Assembly (NCBI GenBank): GCA_949130495.1
Contig: OX422211.1
Span: 400,019,049 to 400,083,048, forward strand
Origin: Sambucus nigra
Lineage: Eukaryota > Streptophyta > Magnoliopsida > Dipsacales > Adoxaceae
Length of the DNA stretch: 64,000 nucleotides
Reading direction: 5' to 3'
Shown here: positions 1 through 12,384 of the stretch, piece by piece
Position numbering within the stretch: position 1 is the first letter of the stretch
Layout: each line of letters starts with the position of its first letter
The notes under the pieces: model-generated
Told to the model about the DNA's origin: nothing
The model's database searches: none
The model's input: the letters and a program-made list of their open reading frames with translations, nothing else
Translations under genes and position numbers: made by a program

Positions 1-743
1 TTACAGTAGTCCCGTGCAAGTTGTTCGCGCCTCCCACTAGGCTGTTTAGGTGGGGCGTGTTCTTCCTCTAACAACATGTTTTGAAGCCTAAGTTTAGATG
101 TTTTAAAATTGTCATCATATTCTCAAATGGAGAGTCACGTGACCATGCAGTCAGTTCCAACTAGATACATTGGTCCCCTGCGAGGAGTTCGTGGCTCTAC
201 CGAGGGTGTTTATGGGGTGTTTTGTGTTTTTTCCCTCCAACGACATGTTTTGAAGACTACGTCTAGATATTTTTAAATTACGATCATATTCTAAAACTGA
301 GAGTCCCATGAGGTAAGTTCCTTCTAGTTACGTTGATACCACGTGAGGAGCTCCTCCCTCTCAAGAGGCCGTTTGGCGGGTGCTTTGGGTTTTCTCACTC
401 TAAGGGCATGTTTGTAAGACTAAGTCTAAATATTTTCCATTTATCATCATATTATTTAACCAGGAGTCTTGTGACCACGCATTCAATTTTCGATAGTTAT
501 ATTGGTCCTGTTCCAGTTGTTCGTACCTCTCACAGCACCCTTTGGGGGGACTTTTGGGTTTTTGCCCTCTAACCGCATGTTTTTAAGTTTAAGTCTAGAT
601 ATTTAAAAAGAATTGTCATATTAAAAAATCGAAGGGGCTCGTGACCGCACGATCACTTTCTACGAGTGACATTTTTTCCGTGCGAGGTGGTCTGCCTCTC
701 ATGGGGGTGTTTTGGGTTTTTTTCCCTCTAAGGGAATGTTTTT
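1..743 (+). repeat. Satellite array, block A (about 4.4 monomers of ~168 bp)
   Basis: This is the first block of the main tandem satellite. Each monomer has a GC-rich half (GTTCCTACGAGTTACATTGG, then GTGCGAGGTGTTCGTGCC, CACGGGGCCGTTTGGGG and TTTTGGGTTTT) and an AT-rich half (CATGTTTTTAAGCC, AAGTCTAGATATTTTCAAAT, TATCATCATATTCTCAAA). Recurrence of the CATGTTTT core gives the period. Monomers here are well diverged from one another, many differences being transitions at CpG sites. The block stops inside the T-run of a monomer where an unrelated 1.2-kb insertion begins, and the same monomer resumes after it. Short ORFs here are not genes. Confidence 0.95.
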
Positions 744-1975
744 TGCAGGTCCCGAATTTTATTTCAACAAAAACTTTTGTTTGAGGGGAATAAGTTAAGG
801 ATGAAAACAAACCAACATTTTCTTTTTCAAAAACTCTTTTCAATTTTCTAAATCACACCAAGATGTGACACAAATTAACTTAAGCAAATATTATCTTTTT
901 TAACCCTAAGAATGAAACTAGTGATTAAAGAAATTAAAATAAAGTAAAGCAATACTCATAACGCCGATGTACGAGGAAAACCATGAATGGGAAAAACCAT
1001 GGACGACCCAGGCCAGACAATCACTATGACAATGGTTTTACAAAGTCTGACAGTAGTCTTATACAACGACTCAATCCACCCATGGGACTTGACACTCCTC
1101 TGAACTTCTAACAATCTTCACAGTGCCCATGCAGAAATTAACGTTCTTTGACAATGCCCGTCCATAGCAGTTGCCTCCACGAATGCCTCGATATCCATAG
1201 ATACGGCGTTCTGTCATCTACAATGTTGAACAAAAAAGTAATCATCTTCGCTTATCCAACGCAAAACAAGTAATGTTAAAGTGTTGAACAAACCCAACTT
1301 GGTGCAACGAAGATCACATAAACATATTGTAAAGATAACTCAGATCTTTGTAAACTCTAAGGATGTTTTATAGTGAAAAACCATAGAAAATTATGTGCAG
1401 AAAACACTTTGGACTGTAAACCATTTTTTATACTACATGCACTTTGAGAAAATATACTGGCACACTTCGTAAATATATTTTTAAGGTGGTGCGTCTCATT
1501 TGAATGAGATATTACGTCATTCTAATGATAGTGGTTCTCGTTCGAACGACGTCGTATATCGTTTGAACGATGCCAAAATTAGAGTTTAAACTGAAACCAA
1601 CTCTAATACGTCCTTATCTGATAAAAATGAAGTGTAGACAAATTCAAACACTTATAAACCCTTTTAAAAAAACTTTCTTTAAAAAATAACATCCTTATTT
1701 TTTGTAAAATTAAATTTCGAGTTTCATTAACATTATGAATTCATAACTGAGTGATCTCGTAATGAAAATTGAATTTAAAGACGAGACATTTTCACCAATT
1801 AAACATTAGCATAATTAATTCCTTGAAGCTTTTCTGCATCGTCTTCAATTAATCTTCGACTCATAATAGTTTCTGTGTGATCGTAATAATAGAAATCTAC
1901 ATATGACTCAAACGTGTTTTGTTCCGAGAAGAAGCCAAAACTACATAAGACTCAATAGGTAATTTGGTCCTTACG
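744..1975. mobile_element. Unidentified ~1.2-kb insertion in the satellite, candidate solo LTR
   Basis: This AT-rich non-satellite segment splits one monomer. The left flank ends in AAGGGAATG plus a T-run and the right flank resumes with TTTTT then AATCCTAAGTCTAG, exactly as an unbroken monomer would. TTTTT on both sides (739-743 and 1976-1980) could be a 5-bp target-site duplication, though the T-run makes this weak. The insert starts TGCAGGTCC and ends GGTCCTTACG; if the last base was once A, it would have the TG...CA ends of an LTR. No coding frame, PBS or polypurine tract is visible. A short stretch near 1535-1575 is rich in small dyads built on GTTCGAACGA and GTTTGAACGA. A solo LTR is my preferred reading; a non-autonomous DNA element is the alternative. 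Confidence 0.5.
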
Positions 1976-4900
1976 TTTTTAATCCTAAGTCTAGATTTTT
2001 TCCAATTATGTTCATCTTCTTAAACTAGAAGTCTCGTGAACATGCGATCAGTTCCTGCTAGTTACATTAGTACCGTGTGAGGTGTACGAGCCTCTCATAG
2101 GGACGTTTGAGGAGTGTTTTAGATTTTCGCACTCTAACGGTATGTTTTTAAGCTTAACTCTAGATATATTGAAATTATCATCACATTCTCAAACACACTG
2201 TCCTGTGACCACGCAGTTAGTTCGTACAAGTTACATTAGTCCCGTGCGAGGTGTTCGTGGCTCTCACGCGGCCATTTGGGGGTCTTTTAGGTTTTTTCTG
2301 TATGGCGACATGTTTTCAAGAATACATTTAGATATTTTCAAATTATTATCATATTCTCAAATCGAGAGTCCTTTGATCGCAGGGTCAGTTCCTACGAGTT
2401 ATGGTTTTCGTGCTCCCCGTGGGGCCATTTGGGGGTGTTATGGAATTTTTTCCCTCTAATGGCATGTTTTGAAGCCTTAGTCTAGATATTTTCAAATTAT
2501 CATCATATTCTCAAACCCGGGGTCCGATGACCATGCGGTTAGTTCCTGCGAGTTGCATGGGTCCCTTGCGAGGTGTCTGTGCCTCTCATGGGGCCATTTA
2601 GGGGTCTTTGTGGTTTTCGCTCTCTAACGGCATGTTTTTAAGCCCAAGTCTACTAATTTTCAAATTAGCTTCATATTCGGAAATCAGGGATCCTGAAACC
2701 ACGTGGTGAGTTCCTGCTAGTTACATTGGTCCTGGTTGAGGCGTCACTGCCTCTCATAGGGCCATTTTGGGGTGTGTTTTGGGTTTTCGCTATCTAATGG
2801 CATGTTTTAAGCCTAAGTCTAGATATTTTAAATTTATCATCATATTCCTAAATCAGAAATCCGTGACCACATAGTCGGTTCCTATGAGTTACATTATTCC
2901 TGTGCGAGCTGTTCGTGCCTCTAACGGTCGTTTGGGGGTGTTTTTTATTTTCTCATTCTAATGGCATGTTTTGAAGCCTAACTCTAAATATTTTCAAATT
3001 ATCATCATATTCTCAAACCGTGGGTTTCGTGATCACATGGTCAGTCCTTATGAGTTATATCGGTCCCCTGCGAGGTGTTTGGGCCTCCCATGGATCCGTT
3101 TGTGGGTGCTTTGGATTTTCACCATTTAACCACATGTTTTTTAGCCAAAGTCGAGATATTTTCAAATTATCATAAAATTCTCAAATTGAGAGTCACGTGA
3201 CCACAAGTAGTTCCAACAGTTACATTGGTCGCATGTGAGGTATTCGTACCTCTACTAGGCCGTTTGAGGGGGTGTTTTGGGTTTTCGCCCTCGAATGACA
3301 TGATTTGAAGCCCAAGTCTAGATATTTTTAAATTATTAGCATATTATGAAATTGAGAGTTCCATGACCACATGGTAAGTTCCTTCTAGTTACGTTGGTTC
3401 TACTCAAGGAGTTTGTACCTCTTGTGGGGCCGTCTGGGGGGTGCTTTTGGTTTTCTCCCTATAACGGCTTTCAGCCTAAGTCTAGATATTTTCAAATTAT
3501 CATCATATTCTCTAATAAGGAGTCTGGTGACCATGCAGTCAGTTCCAACTAGTTATATTGGTCCCGTGTGAGTTGTCCATACCTCCCACGACACCGTTTA
3601 GGGGTTCTTTTGGGTTTTTGCTCTCTAATCGCGTGTTTTTATGCTTAAGTCTAGATATTTTCAATCGCGTGGTGTTCTGCCTCTCATGGGAGTGTTTTAA
3701 TTTTTCACCCTCGAATGGAATGTTTTTAATCCTAAGTCTAGATTTTTTCAAATTATCTTCATATTCTTAATCTAGAAGTCCCATGACCACCCGGTCAGTT
3801 CCTGTTAGTTACATTGGCCTCGTGTGCGGTGTCCGTGCCTCTCACTGGGCTGTTTGTGGATTGTTTTGGGTTTTCTCACTCTAACGGTATGTTTTTAAGC
3901 CTAAGTTAAGATATTTTCAAATTTTCAACATATTCTCAAAAAAGGGGTCCCGTGACAACGCGATCAGTTCCTACGAGTTACATTGGTCTCGGGAAAAGGT
4001 GTTCGTGGCTCTCATGCGACCGTTTGGGGGTCTTTTTCGTTGTTTCCATCTAACGGCATGTTTTTAACCCCAAGTTTTGATATTTTCAAATTATCATAAT
4101 ATTCTGAAATTGAGAGTCCCATGACCACACGGTCACTTCCTATGACTTACATTGTTCGTGGTCCTCATGGGGCCGTTTGGGGGTGTTTTGGGTTTTTGCC
4201 CTCTAATGGCATGATTTGATGCCTAAGTCTAGATATTTACAAATCATCATCATATTCTCCAACCGGGGAATCCGTGACCACGGGGTCAGTTCCTGATAGT
4301 TACATTAGTCTCGTGCGACGCTTATATTCCTCTTGTGGGGCCGTTTTGGGGGTGTTTTGAGTTTTCTCCCTCTAACGACATGTTTTTAAGCCTAAGTCTA
4401 GATATTTTCAAATTATCATCATATTCTCAAACTGGGAGTCCGATGACCATGCGATCAGTTACTGTGAGTTACATGGGTCCCATGCGAGGCGTCCGTGCCT
4501 CGTATGGGGCCGTTTTAGGGGTGTTTTGGGGTTTTGCTCTCTAAAGGCATGTTTTTAAATCCAAGTCTACATATTTTCAAATTATGAATATATTCTAAAA
4601 CTAGGGATCCCGAAACAACGTGCTCAGTTCCTACTAGTTACATTGGTCCCGTGGGAGGCGTTAGTCCCTCTCACAGGGCCGTATTGGGGTGTGTTTTGGG
4701 TTTTCATCATCTAACGACATGTTTCTAAGCCTAAGCCGAGATATTTTAAAATTATCTTCATATTCTCAAATATCGTGACCACACAATCATTTTGTACCAG
4801 TTACATTAGTCCCAAGTGAGCTGTTCGTGCTTCTCACAAGCCCATTTGGCTGTGTTTTGGATTATTTTCCTCTAACGGCATATTTTGAAGCATAATTCTA

Positions 4901-7900
4901 AATATTTTCAAATTACTGTTATATTCCAAAACCTTGGGTCCCTTGATCATTCCGTCAGTTCTTATGAGTTACATCGGTCCCCTGCGAGGTGTTCTGGACT
5001 CTCATGGATACGTTAGCGGTGTTTCGGGTTTTCACCATTTAATGACAAGTTTTTAAGCCTACGTCTAGATTGTGTCAAATTATTACCATGTTATGAAACT
5101 GAGAGTCACGTGACCATGCAATAAGTTCCAACTAGTTACATTGGTCCCATGTCAGGTGTTCGTGCCTCTACTGGGGCCTTTGGAGGGTGTTTTGGGTTTT
5201 CACCCTCCAATGGAATGTTTTGAAGCCTAAGTCGAGATATTTTCAAATTATGATCATATTATCAAACTGAGAGTCCCAAGAAAACACTATGAGTTCCTTC
5301 TAGTTACGTTCGTCTTGTGCCTAGTGTCCGTGCCTCTCACAGGGCCATTTGGGGGTGTCTAGGGTTTTTCCCTCTACTGACACATTTTTAAGCATAAGTC
5401 TAGATTTTTTCTAATTATAATCACATTATTAAACTGGGGGTCGCGTGACCATGCGGTTAATCCATACGAGTTACATTGGTCCCGTGCGAGTTGTTTGTGC
5501 CTCTTACGGGGCCGCCTTGGGGTTCTTTTGAGTTTCCCCCCTCTAACGACATGTTTTGAAGCCTATGTATAAATATTTTCAAATTATCATCATGTTCTTA
5601 AACCATGGATCCCGAGACCATACGGTCGTTTCCTACAATTTACATGGGTCCCGTGCGAGGTGTTCGTGTGTCTTACAGGGCCATTTTTTGGGTGTTCTGA
5701 TTTATCATCCTCTAACGACATGTTTTTAAGCCTAAGTGTAGATATTTTAAATTATCATCATATTTTTCAAACCAGGGGTCCCATGACCATGCAACCAGTT
5801 CCTGCGAGTTACATGGGTCCTGTGTGAGGTGTTCGTGCCTCTTATTGTGCCATTTTAGGGTGTTTTGGGTTTTTTCCCTCTAACGACATGCTTTTAATCC
5901 CAAATTCAGTTATTTTCAAATTATCCTAATATCCTAAAATCGGGAGTCCTCTGACCACAATGTAAGTCCTACGAGCTACATTAGTCCTTTGCAAGATGTT
6001 TATGTATCTCACGGGGCTATTTGGGGCGTTTTTGGTTTTCTCGCTCTAACAGCATGTTTCAAAGCCTAAGTCAAGATATTTTCAAATTATAATCATATTC
6101 TCAAACCGGGGGTCCCATGATTACGGGGTTAGTTACCACGAGTAACATTGGACCCATGCGAGGTATTCGTGCCTCTCACCGGGCCATTTGGGGAGCGTTT
6201 TAGGTTTTGTCCCTCTAATGCCATGTTTTTAAGTACAAGCCTACATATTTTCAAATTATCATCATATTCTTAGTCAAGGGATCCCGTGAGCACGTGGTTA
6301 GATCCTACGAGTTACATTCGTCCCGTGCGAGGTGTTCATGCCTCTCATAGGCCGTTTGGGCAGTGTTTTAGGATTTCGCCCTAAAATGGCATGTTTTTTT
6401 AGACAAAGTCTACATATTATCAAATTATCATCATATTCTCAAACTGGGGATCCCGTGACCAAGTGGTCAGTTTCTGCTAGTTACATTGGTCTCGTGCGAG
6501 GTGTTTGTGCCTCTTACGGGGCCGTATGGGGGTGATTTGGATTTTTTTCCCTCTAACGACATGTTTGGAAGCCTAAGTCTAGATATTTTAAAATTATCAT
6601 CATATTCTGAAGTCGTGGTTCATCACACGGTCAGTTCCTACAACTTACATTCGTCCCCTGCGAGGTGTTCGGGCCTCTCACGGAACCGTATGGGGGGTGC
6701 TTTGTGTTTTTGCCCTCTAGTAACATGTTTTTAATCCTAAGTCTAAATATTTTCAAATTATCATCATATTATCAAACCGAGGGTCATGTCACCATGCGAA
6801 CAATTCCTATCGAGGGTTTGTGTAAGGTGTTTGTGCCTTTCATAAGGCCATTTGGGGAGTGTTTTGGGTTTTCGCATTCTAACGACATGTTTTAAGCCCA
6901 AATCTAGATATTTTCAAATTATCAACATATTATTAAATCGAGAGTCCCATGAACACATAATTAGTTCCTACGAGTTACATTGGTCTCGTGTGAAGCATTT
7001 TGCCTCTCACAGGGCCGTTTGGGTTTTTGCCCTCTAACGACATGTTTTTAATCCTAAGTCTTGATATTTTCAAATTATCATCATATGCTCAAACTAGGAG
7101 TTTCGTAACCAAGGACTGCTAGTTACGTTGGTCCTGTGCGAGGTGTCCTTGCCTCTCATAGTGCTCTTTGGGGGATCTTTTGGGTTTTCACCCTCTGACG
7201 ACATGTTTTAAAGAGTAGGTCTTGATATTTTCAAATTATCATCATATTCTCAAATGGGGGTCCCTTAACCACAAGATAGTTCTTACGAGTTCCTTTGGTC
7301 CCGTGCGAGGTCTCCAGGCCTCTCTAAGGGCCGCTTACGGGTGTTTTGGGGTTTCTCTCTCTAAAGACATGTGTTAAAACATAAGTCTAGATATATTTAA
7401 ATTATCATCATATTATCAAACCGTGGGTCCCGTAATCCCGCGATCACTTCCTATGAGTTAATTTGGTCCCATGCGAGGTGTTCGTGCTTCTCAGGGGGCC
7501 ACTTGGGTGCTATTCTTGGTTTTCACCCTATAACGGGATGTTTTAACCCTCCAACCCGAGAACCCGTGACCATGTGGTCAGTTCCTTCCAATTACATTGG
7601 TCGTGTGAGAGGCATCACTGGCTCTCACGGGGCCATTTTATGGTGTGTTTTAGGGTTTTGTCATCTAACGGAATGTTTTAAAGCCTAAGTCTATATATTT
7701 TAAATTACCTTCATATTCTCAAATCTGAATCATGTGACCACACTGTCAGTACCTATGAGTTAGATTAGTCCTGTTCGAGCTGATCGTGTCTCTCACGGGG
7801 CCACATGGGGGTATTTTGGATTTTCTCCGTCTAGCGGCATGTTTTGAAGCCTAAGTCTAAATATTTTCAAATTATCATTATATTCTTAAATTGTGGGTCC

Positions 7901-8329
7901 CGTGATCACCCACTCAGTTCTTATGAGTTACATTGGTCCTTAACGAGGTTGTCGGTCCAGTCACGGATCCGTTTGGGCGTGTTTTAGGTTTTCCCGATCT
8001 AGCGACATCTTTTTAAGACTAAGTCTGGATATTTTCAAATTGTCATCATGTTATCAAACTAAGGGACCTCTGAGCATGTGGTCAAATCCTACGAGTTAAA
8101 TTGGTTTTGTACGAGGTGTTCAACCTCGCACGGGGCTGTTTGGGGGGGGGGGGTATGTTTGGTTTTCTCCCTCTAACGATATGCTTTTAAGCCTAAGTAT
8201 AGATATTTTGAAATTATTGTCATATACTCAAACTAGGAGTTCCGCAACCATGCAGTTAGTTCCTCCTAGTTACATTGGTCTTGTGCGAGGTGTTCGTGCC
8301 TCTCATGGGGCCGCCGTTTGGGGAGAGGG
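1976..8329 (+). repeat. Satellite array, block B (about 38 monomers)
   Basis: This is a continuous head-to-tail array of the same satellite. CATGTTTT cores at 2463, 2631, 2801, 2965 and 3133 give spacings of 168, 170, 164 and 168 bp. Monomers are diverged with no obvious short higher-order period, so this looks like an old, unhomogenised part of the array. A run of 12 G lies at 8142-8153 at the usual G-rich position of the monomer. The block ends inside a monomer just after GTTTGGGGA, where the LTR of the Athila-like element begins, and the monomer is completed at 30067. Confidence 0.95.
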
Positions 8330-9937
8330 TGACGGGACCAAAAATGTGTATCGAGTGTGCGTGTTTTATAGGCTCAAGTGGAAGCATATCACTCGAGTAA
8401 TAGTTCGAAAAAGTTGGGATCGTCTCCATGGGCAATGAGGATGAAAGATCATAATGAAGGAGAAATAAATGACTAACCGTAAATTTGATTCTTGAAAATA
8501 AATGAAAAAGATGATTAAGGTGAACGAATGAATACTAACTAAAAGTGAAGGAAATTTAAATAACGTACTAAACTAAATGCACATATATTAAATCTATTGC
8601 TATGGAATTAAATATGAATAAGGGAAAGATAGGTCGGAATACAATCCCCCGAACCCTAGTACATTTATCGAGTAGAATGCTAGATTTTGAATTAGAGACT
8701 TAATTAGACACAATCTTTATTAATCCTAAGAATTACTTATCTGATGTTACTAATCAAATGTAAAAATAAAGCGGTGCCGAATATCGAACATGCGCATCGT
8801 ATTCTTAAACACCTCGGTTACCTAGGGAAAATGAAGTTAAAAGGTCTACGATGGTTATGTTTACTACACAACAAGATTAATTAAAATTTCAATTCAAAAC
8901 CTATTTTCTACATAAGTAAATTACATCGGGTTGGGTTCCTGCATCCCAACCCTTGAAAACTTAGCTGGATATGATTAAATTAAAAATGAACACAGATTCA
9001 AAAGTGCTGGAATTCATTGCCATGTGAATATTTGAGAATAAATTTGGAATTAAGAATTGCAAACTAAAATTGTATAACTAATTAAACTAAACAATGAAAT
9101 CAATTAAAAGTAGAAATTAAATAATATTTGTAATGAAGGAATCTGGAATTAAAGCTTGAATCTTGAATTAATGTAGCAAAAGCTCTCCCAAAATTATCAA
9201 AAAGAGAACTTCCCAATGTCTGGGAATTAGTTTGAATAAGTACTCTATGTAATTACAAGAGTTTAGCTAGATACAACTTTAATTTTGAAAAAGATAAAAT
9301 AGAAATTCGCCTTCCAGATCGTTCCAACTTGGTCCATCAGTTTGATCCGGAGAATACGGATCAGTTCATTTTTCCTTGAAATCGGATCGGTCCAGCCTTT
9401 CAATCTATGCAAGAATTTTTAGGTTTCCAAACCGAACCATTTTTTGGGATAACCGGATCGTTCCGATTGTGAATTTATTCAAGAAATCAACCTTCTCTAG
9501 ATCGGATCATTTTTTCTTCATACCGGATCGGTCCGAAGGTCTTTTTCTCTCTCCTCTGGTGGTGATTTTCTCTCATATTTGAGGTTTCATAACTTTTAAT
9601 CCAGGACTCGGATTTGGATGATGTTTCTTCCTGCTTTCTCATAGACTTGATATCAACTTTCATGTTGGTTTCTCTTCCGAACTCCAGATGTAAAATTACC
9701 CTTTTTCCCTCTAACTTTCCTTCTTTATTTTTTCCATAGTTTCTTGGTTTTAAGTTTCCTCTTCCCTTTACTTGTACAAAATACATGTAAAAAGCACGAA
9801 GAATACACAAAACTCGATGCACTCTATAAAAAATGTCAGTAGAAAGGATATGAGATAAATCAATGCATTTTGAACATTATGAGGTGATAAAAGCCTCTAA
9901 ATTAATGGGATAAATCGGAAGAATTTATGCCTAATCA
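8330..9937 (-). repeat. 3' LTR of the Athila-like element (left copy)
   Basis: This copy is homologous along its length to 28445-30066. Shared landmarks include TGGGATCGTCTCCAT, GATAGGTC followed by ATACAATCCCCC, AGCTCTCCCAAAATTATC, and the end AAGAATTTATGCCTAATCA. The terminal dinucleotides are TG and CA. Several related motifs of the form CGGATCGGTCC lie near 9340-9540, a possible enhancer-like cluster. The short ORFs inside are chance frames. Being next to the polypurine-like tract makes this the 3' LTR of a minus-strand element. Confidence 0.88.
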
Positions 9938-9950
9938 AACCCCCATAACC
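9938..9950 (-). promoter_or_regulatory. Polypurine-tract-like site of the Athila-like element
   Basis: Read on the minus strand the sequence is GGTTATGGGGGTT, directly followed by the LTR start TGATTAGGC. This is the expected place for the plus-strand primer of reverse transcription. It is short and only partly purine, so the call rests mainly on position. Confidence 0.55.
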
Positions 9951-10979
9951 TAGAAATTTGATCGTCCCGAGAAATGTAATGGAATCATAACTAGGCTCAA
10001 CTCTTGAAAATAAATTTATTTGGATAGAATGCCTCCTTCACGGACAAGCAATTGCATTTACCGTACGTAACAAGCCTATAAACCCCTAGGTTACCCTAGT
10101 AGGACGAGTTGTCTCTCGTGAGGGGTTATAGTGAATATTCCAACAAAATTGGATTTTGACTCAAAAAAATACCAAAATACCTAAAAACTATATAATTCAA
10201 ACTTTCTAAAAAGTAATCACCATAAATTTATATGATCAAGTCTTAATTTGTCGTGTGTGTGTGTGTGAAGCCAGAAATGTAAACTGCAAATTTCCACCAA
10301 TTGATAATTACTTTACTTTTTGAAATTTAGTTTTGAGTCAAATGATCATGGGATGCTCTCACAAACGAATCACTAGGAATATGACTATTTCTTTCGGTGT
10401 GCGTGATATAAAGAGTAAATGTGATGGACACAATGTCACTCACACAATTTGAAAGATCGAAAATTTTCCGGGTGAAAAAATATCTTCATCGGATTACGGT
10501 CATTGGAAAATGGGAACATTGTATCGTATTCACACCACTCTTACTATCTTTTTGTATATTAGCTCTCCACACGATAATTAATGTCACAATTCGTACTCGA
10601 TTAGGTATTTTCTTGGGTGTAAAGGTGCATTGGGTACATTGGGAATAATCAGAAAGTTCAAAATTGTAAAATGTCCTTATAATGATCGTTAGTGCTTTTT
10701 CAGGCTTTTGCTCATTTTCTTTTCTTTTTTTATTTTTTATTCTAGCAATTTTTGTTTAGCGTTTTTCTATTTTTCTTTTCTTGCCCCTTTTTATAGCACA
10801 AATTGGAGTTCAATTCTGAATTTTACATTTTTCTCAATTTCGGGCTACGTGGGATGATGCTGTTGTAAATAGCACCACCAGATGAGGTGTTGATAATCTC
10901 GAGCAAGAAATAATAAGGGTTTCACAAGAGTAAGTATCTAGTATAAGGGGATGAGAAGAAGAGGATAAACACTAGTATT
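9951..10979 (-). other. Non-coding internal 3' region, probably of the Athila-like element
   Basis: About 1 kb of AT-rich sequence between the left LTR and the next recognisable boundary. I see no supported coding region. It contains a (GT)n run near 10252-10267 and a T-rich stretch at 10700-10790. By position it should be the 3' untranslated or env-side part of the outer element, but no domain confirms this. Confidence 0.4.
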
Positions 10980-11478
10980 TGTCCCGACCCCGACCCAAAA
11001 ATAGTAGGGAACGAGTGTCTTGATATGCCACAATGCCATCCAATATTCTGGCCTTAAAATTTTTGTTTTAAAATATATGTAGCGGAAGTATAATCACATG
11101 GTTATGAATAATGAAATACTGAAAGTGAAGGAATTACATCATCAGAGCTTTCTAAAGGGAACTTCATTTGTATTAAAATATCGACGAGTTACAACTTGAC
11201 ACAAAGAGCTAACATGCTCTATCTAATTAAACAAACTTCTACTTAAGGTAAGAAAAAGTTCTTTAAAAGATAAATCTTCAACATAGTCCTTTTTCGTTCC
11301 ATCCACGAACCTAATTATTTCCTGAAAAATGGTTATTTATACAACGTCGGCTAAAAGCCGAATGAGATTCAATCTCCAGACATTCCAGGGTTTTTCAGAA
11401 AATTGATACCTATTCAATTTAGAACAGAAAGTATATACATAAAGATAGGAATTATAAGTAATATATATAAAGTAGATG

Positions 11479-11518
<40 letters not shown>

Positions 11519-12384
11519 GAATAAACAGTTCAGAACAGAGCAGATAAAATAATTGAGCATGTGTCAATTATTCAGTTTTAGTGGACATGTACGCTCTAAT
11601 ACCCAAACATATAGTGTTACCAAATGTTTCCACCCGGCAACAACACAGACATAAAATCATGATATCTGAAACAACTCCTTATTTAGGGCACACCAGTGAT
11701 AAACCAGCTGGGAAGGTACCACCCAAATATTTCCACCCGGTAGTCAAGGCCAACATAGTAAGAGAGTTTCCATAGGCCGAATCAATAATTTTAGAATTCA
11801 AATCAGATGTTTATATGGAGAGATATAAACATATAACAAACAACGGAACCATCGGTATCAGATGCATTTTGAGAATAAAAGCATTTAACAAAATATACAT
11901 AGTTTGCATAATATAATATAATCAAAATGCGCAAGAAATTGCATAGAGTACTCACCTAAAATAGAGGTCGAAATTATAGATAGTGAGTCTTCGATCGCAC
12001 GTTAATCTAACAAATACGAAAAAGGTTTAAGTATATGTTCTAAACAAGGTCCGGTCTACATATTGTATTTTAATAGTAACTTGTTTCAAAGGATTACTAA
12101 AAACCATTTTCTTAACTTTTAAAAATTATTGATCGTAATTAAAGGATTCAATTCATAGTTCTTCCTAATCAGTCAGTTCCCAGTAGAGATGGAGGGTCAC
12201 AAGGGCACCCCTTAAATACCATCTCCTCTAGACATAACATTTTTGGATTCATTCCCAGTAGAGTTGGAGGGTCACAGGGGCACCACTTAAATACCATCTT
12301 GTCTAGACAGAATTTCACCGGGCCTGACTTTTGAATTACTTAAATTGGATTCCATAATAACGAGCAATTACTTTTAAAAAATTA
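10980..12384. mobile_element. LTR-like segment of unassigned family, with no open frame
   Basis: The segment begins TGTCCCGACCCCGACCC, typical in style of plant Ty3/gypsy LTR starts, and carries phrases common in such LTRs (AGTACTCACCT near 11950, TTCCACCCGG twice near 11630 and 11730). It holds an (AT)n run at about 11483-11514 and a partly duplicated stretch: two copies of TTCCCAGTAGAG with their downstream ~55 bp, starting at 12177 and 12252 (75-bp offset). The right end is unclear because recognisable protease coding sequence starts near 12385 without a matching target duplication. It could be a truncated LTR of yet another element, or the damaged 5' part of the Tat-like relic. It does not resemble the LTR found at 25618-26339. 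Confidence 0.45.

Noticed and set aside
9376..9822. ORFs inside the Athila-like LTR
   Set aside because: The matching stretch in the other LTR does not keep these frames, so they are chance.
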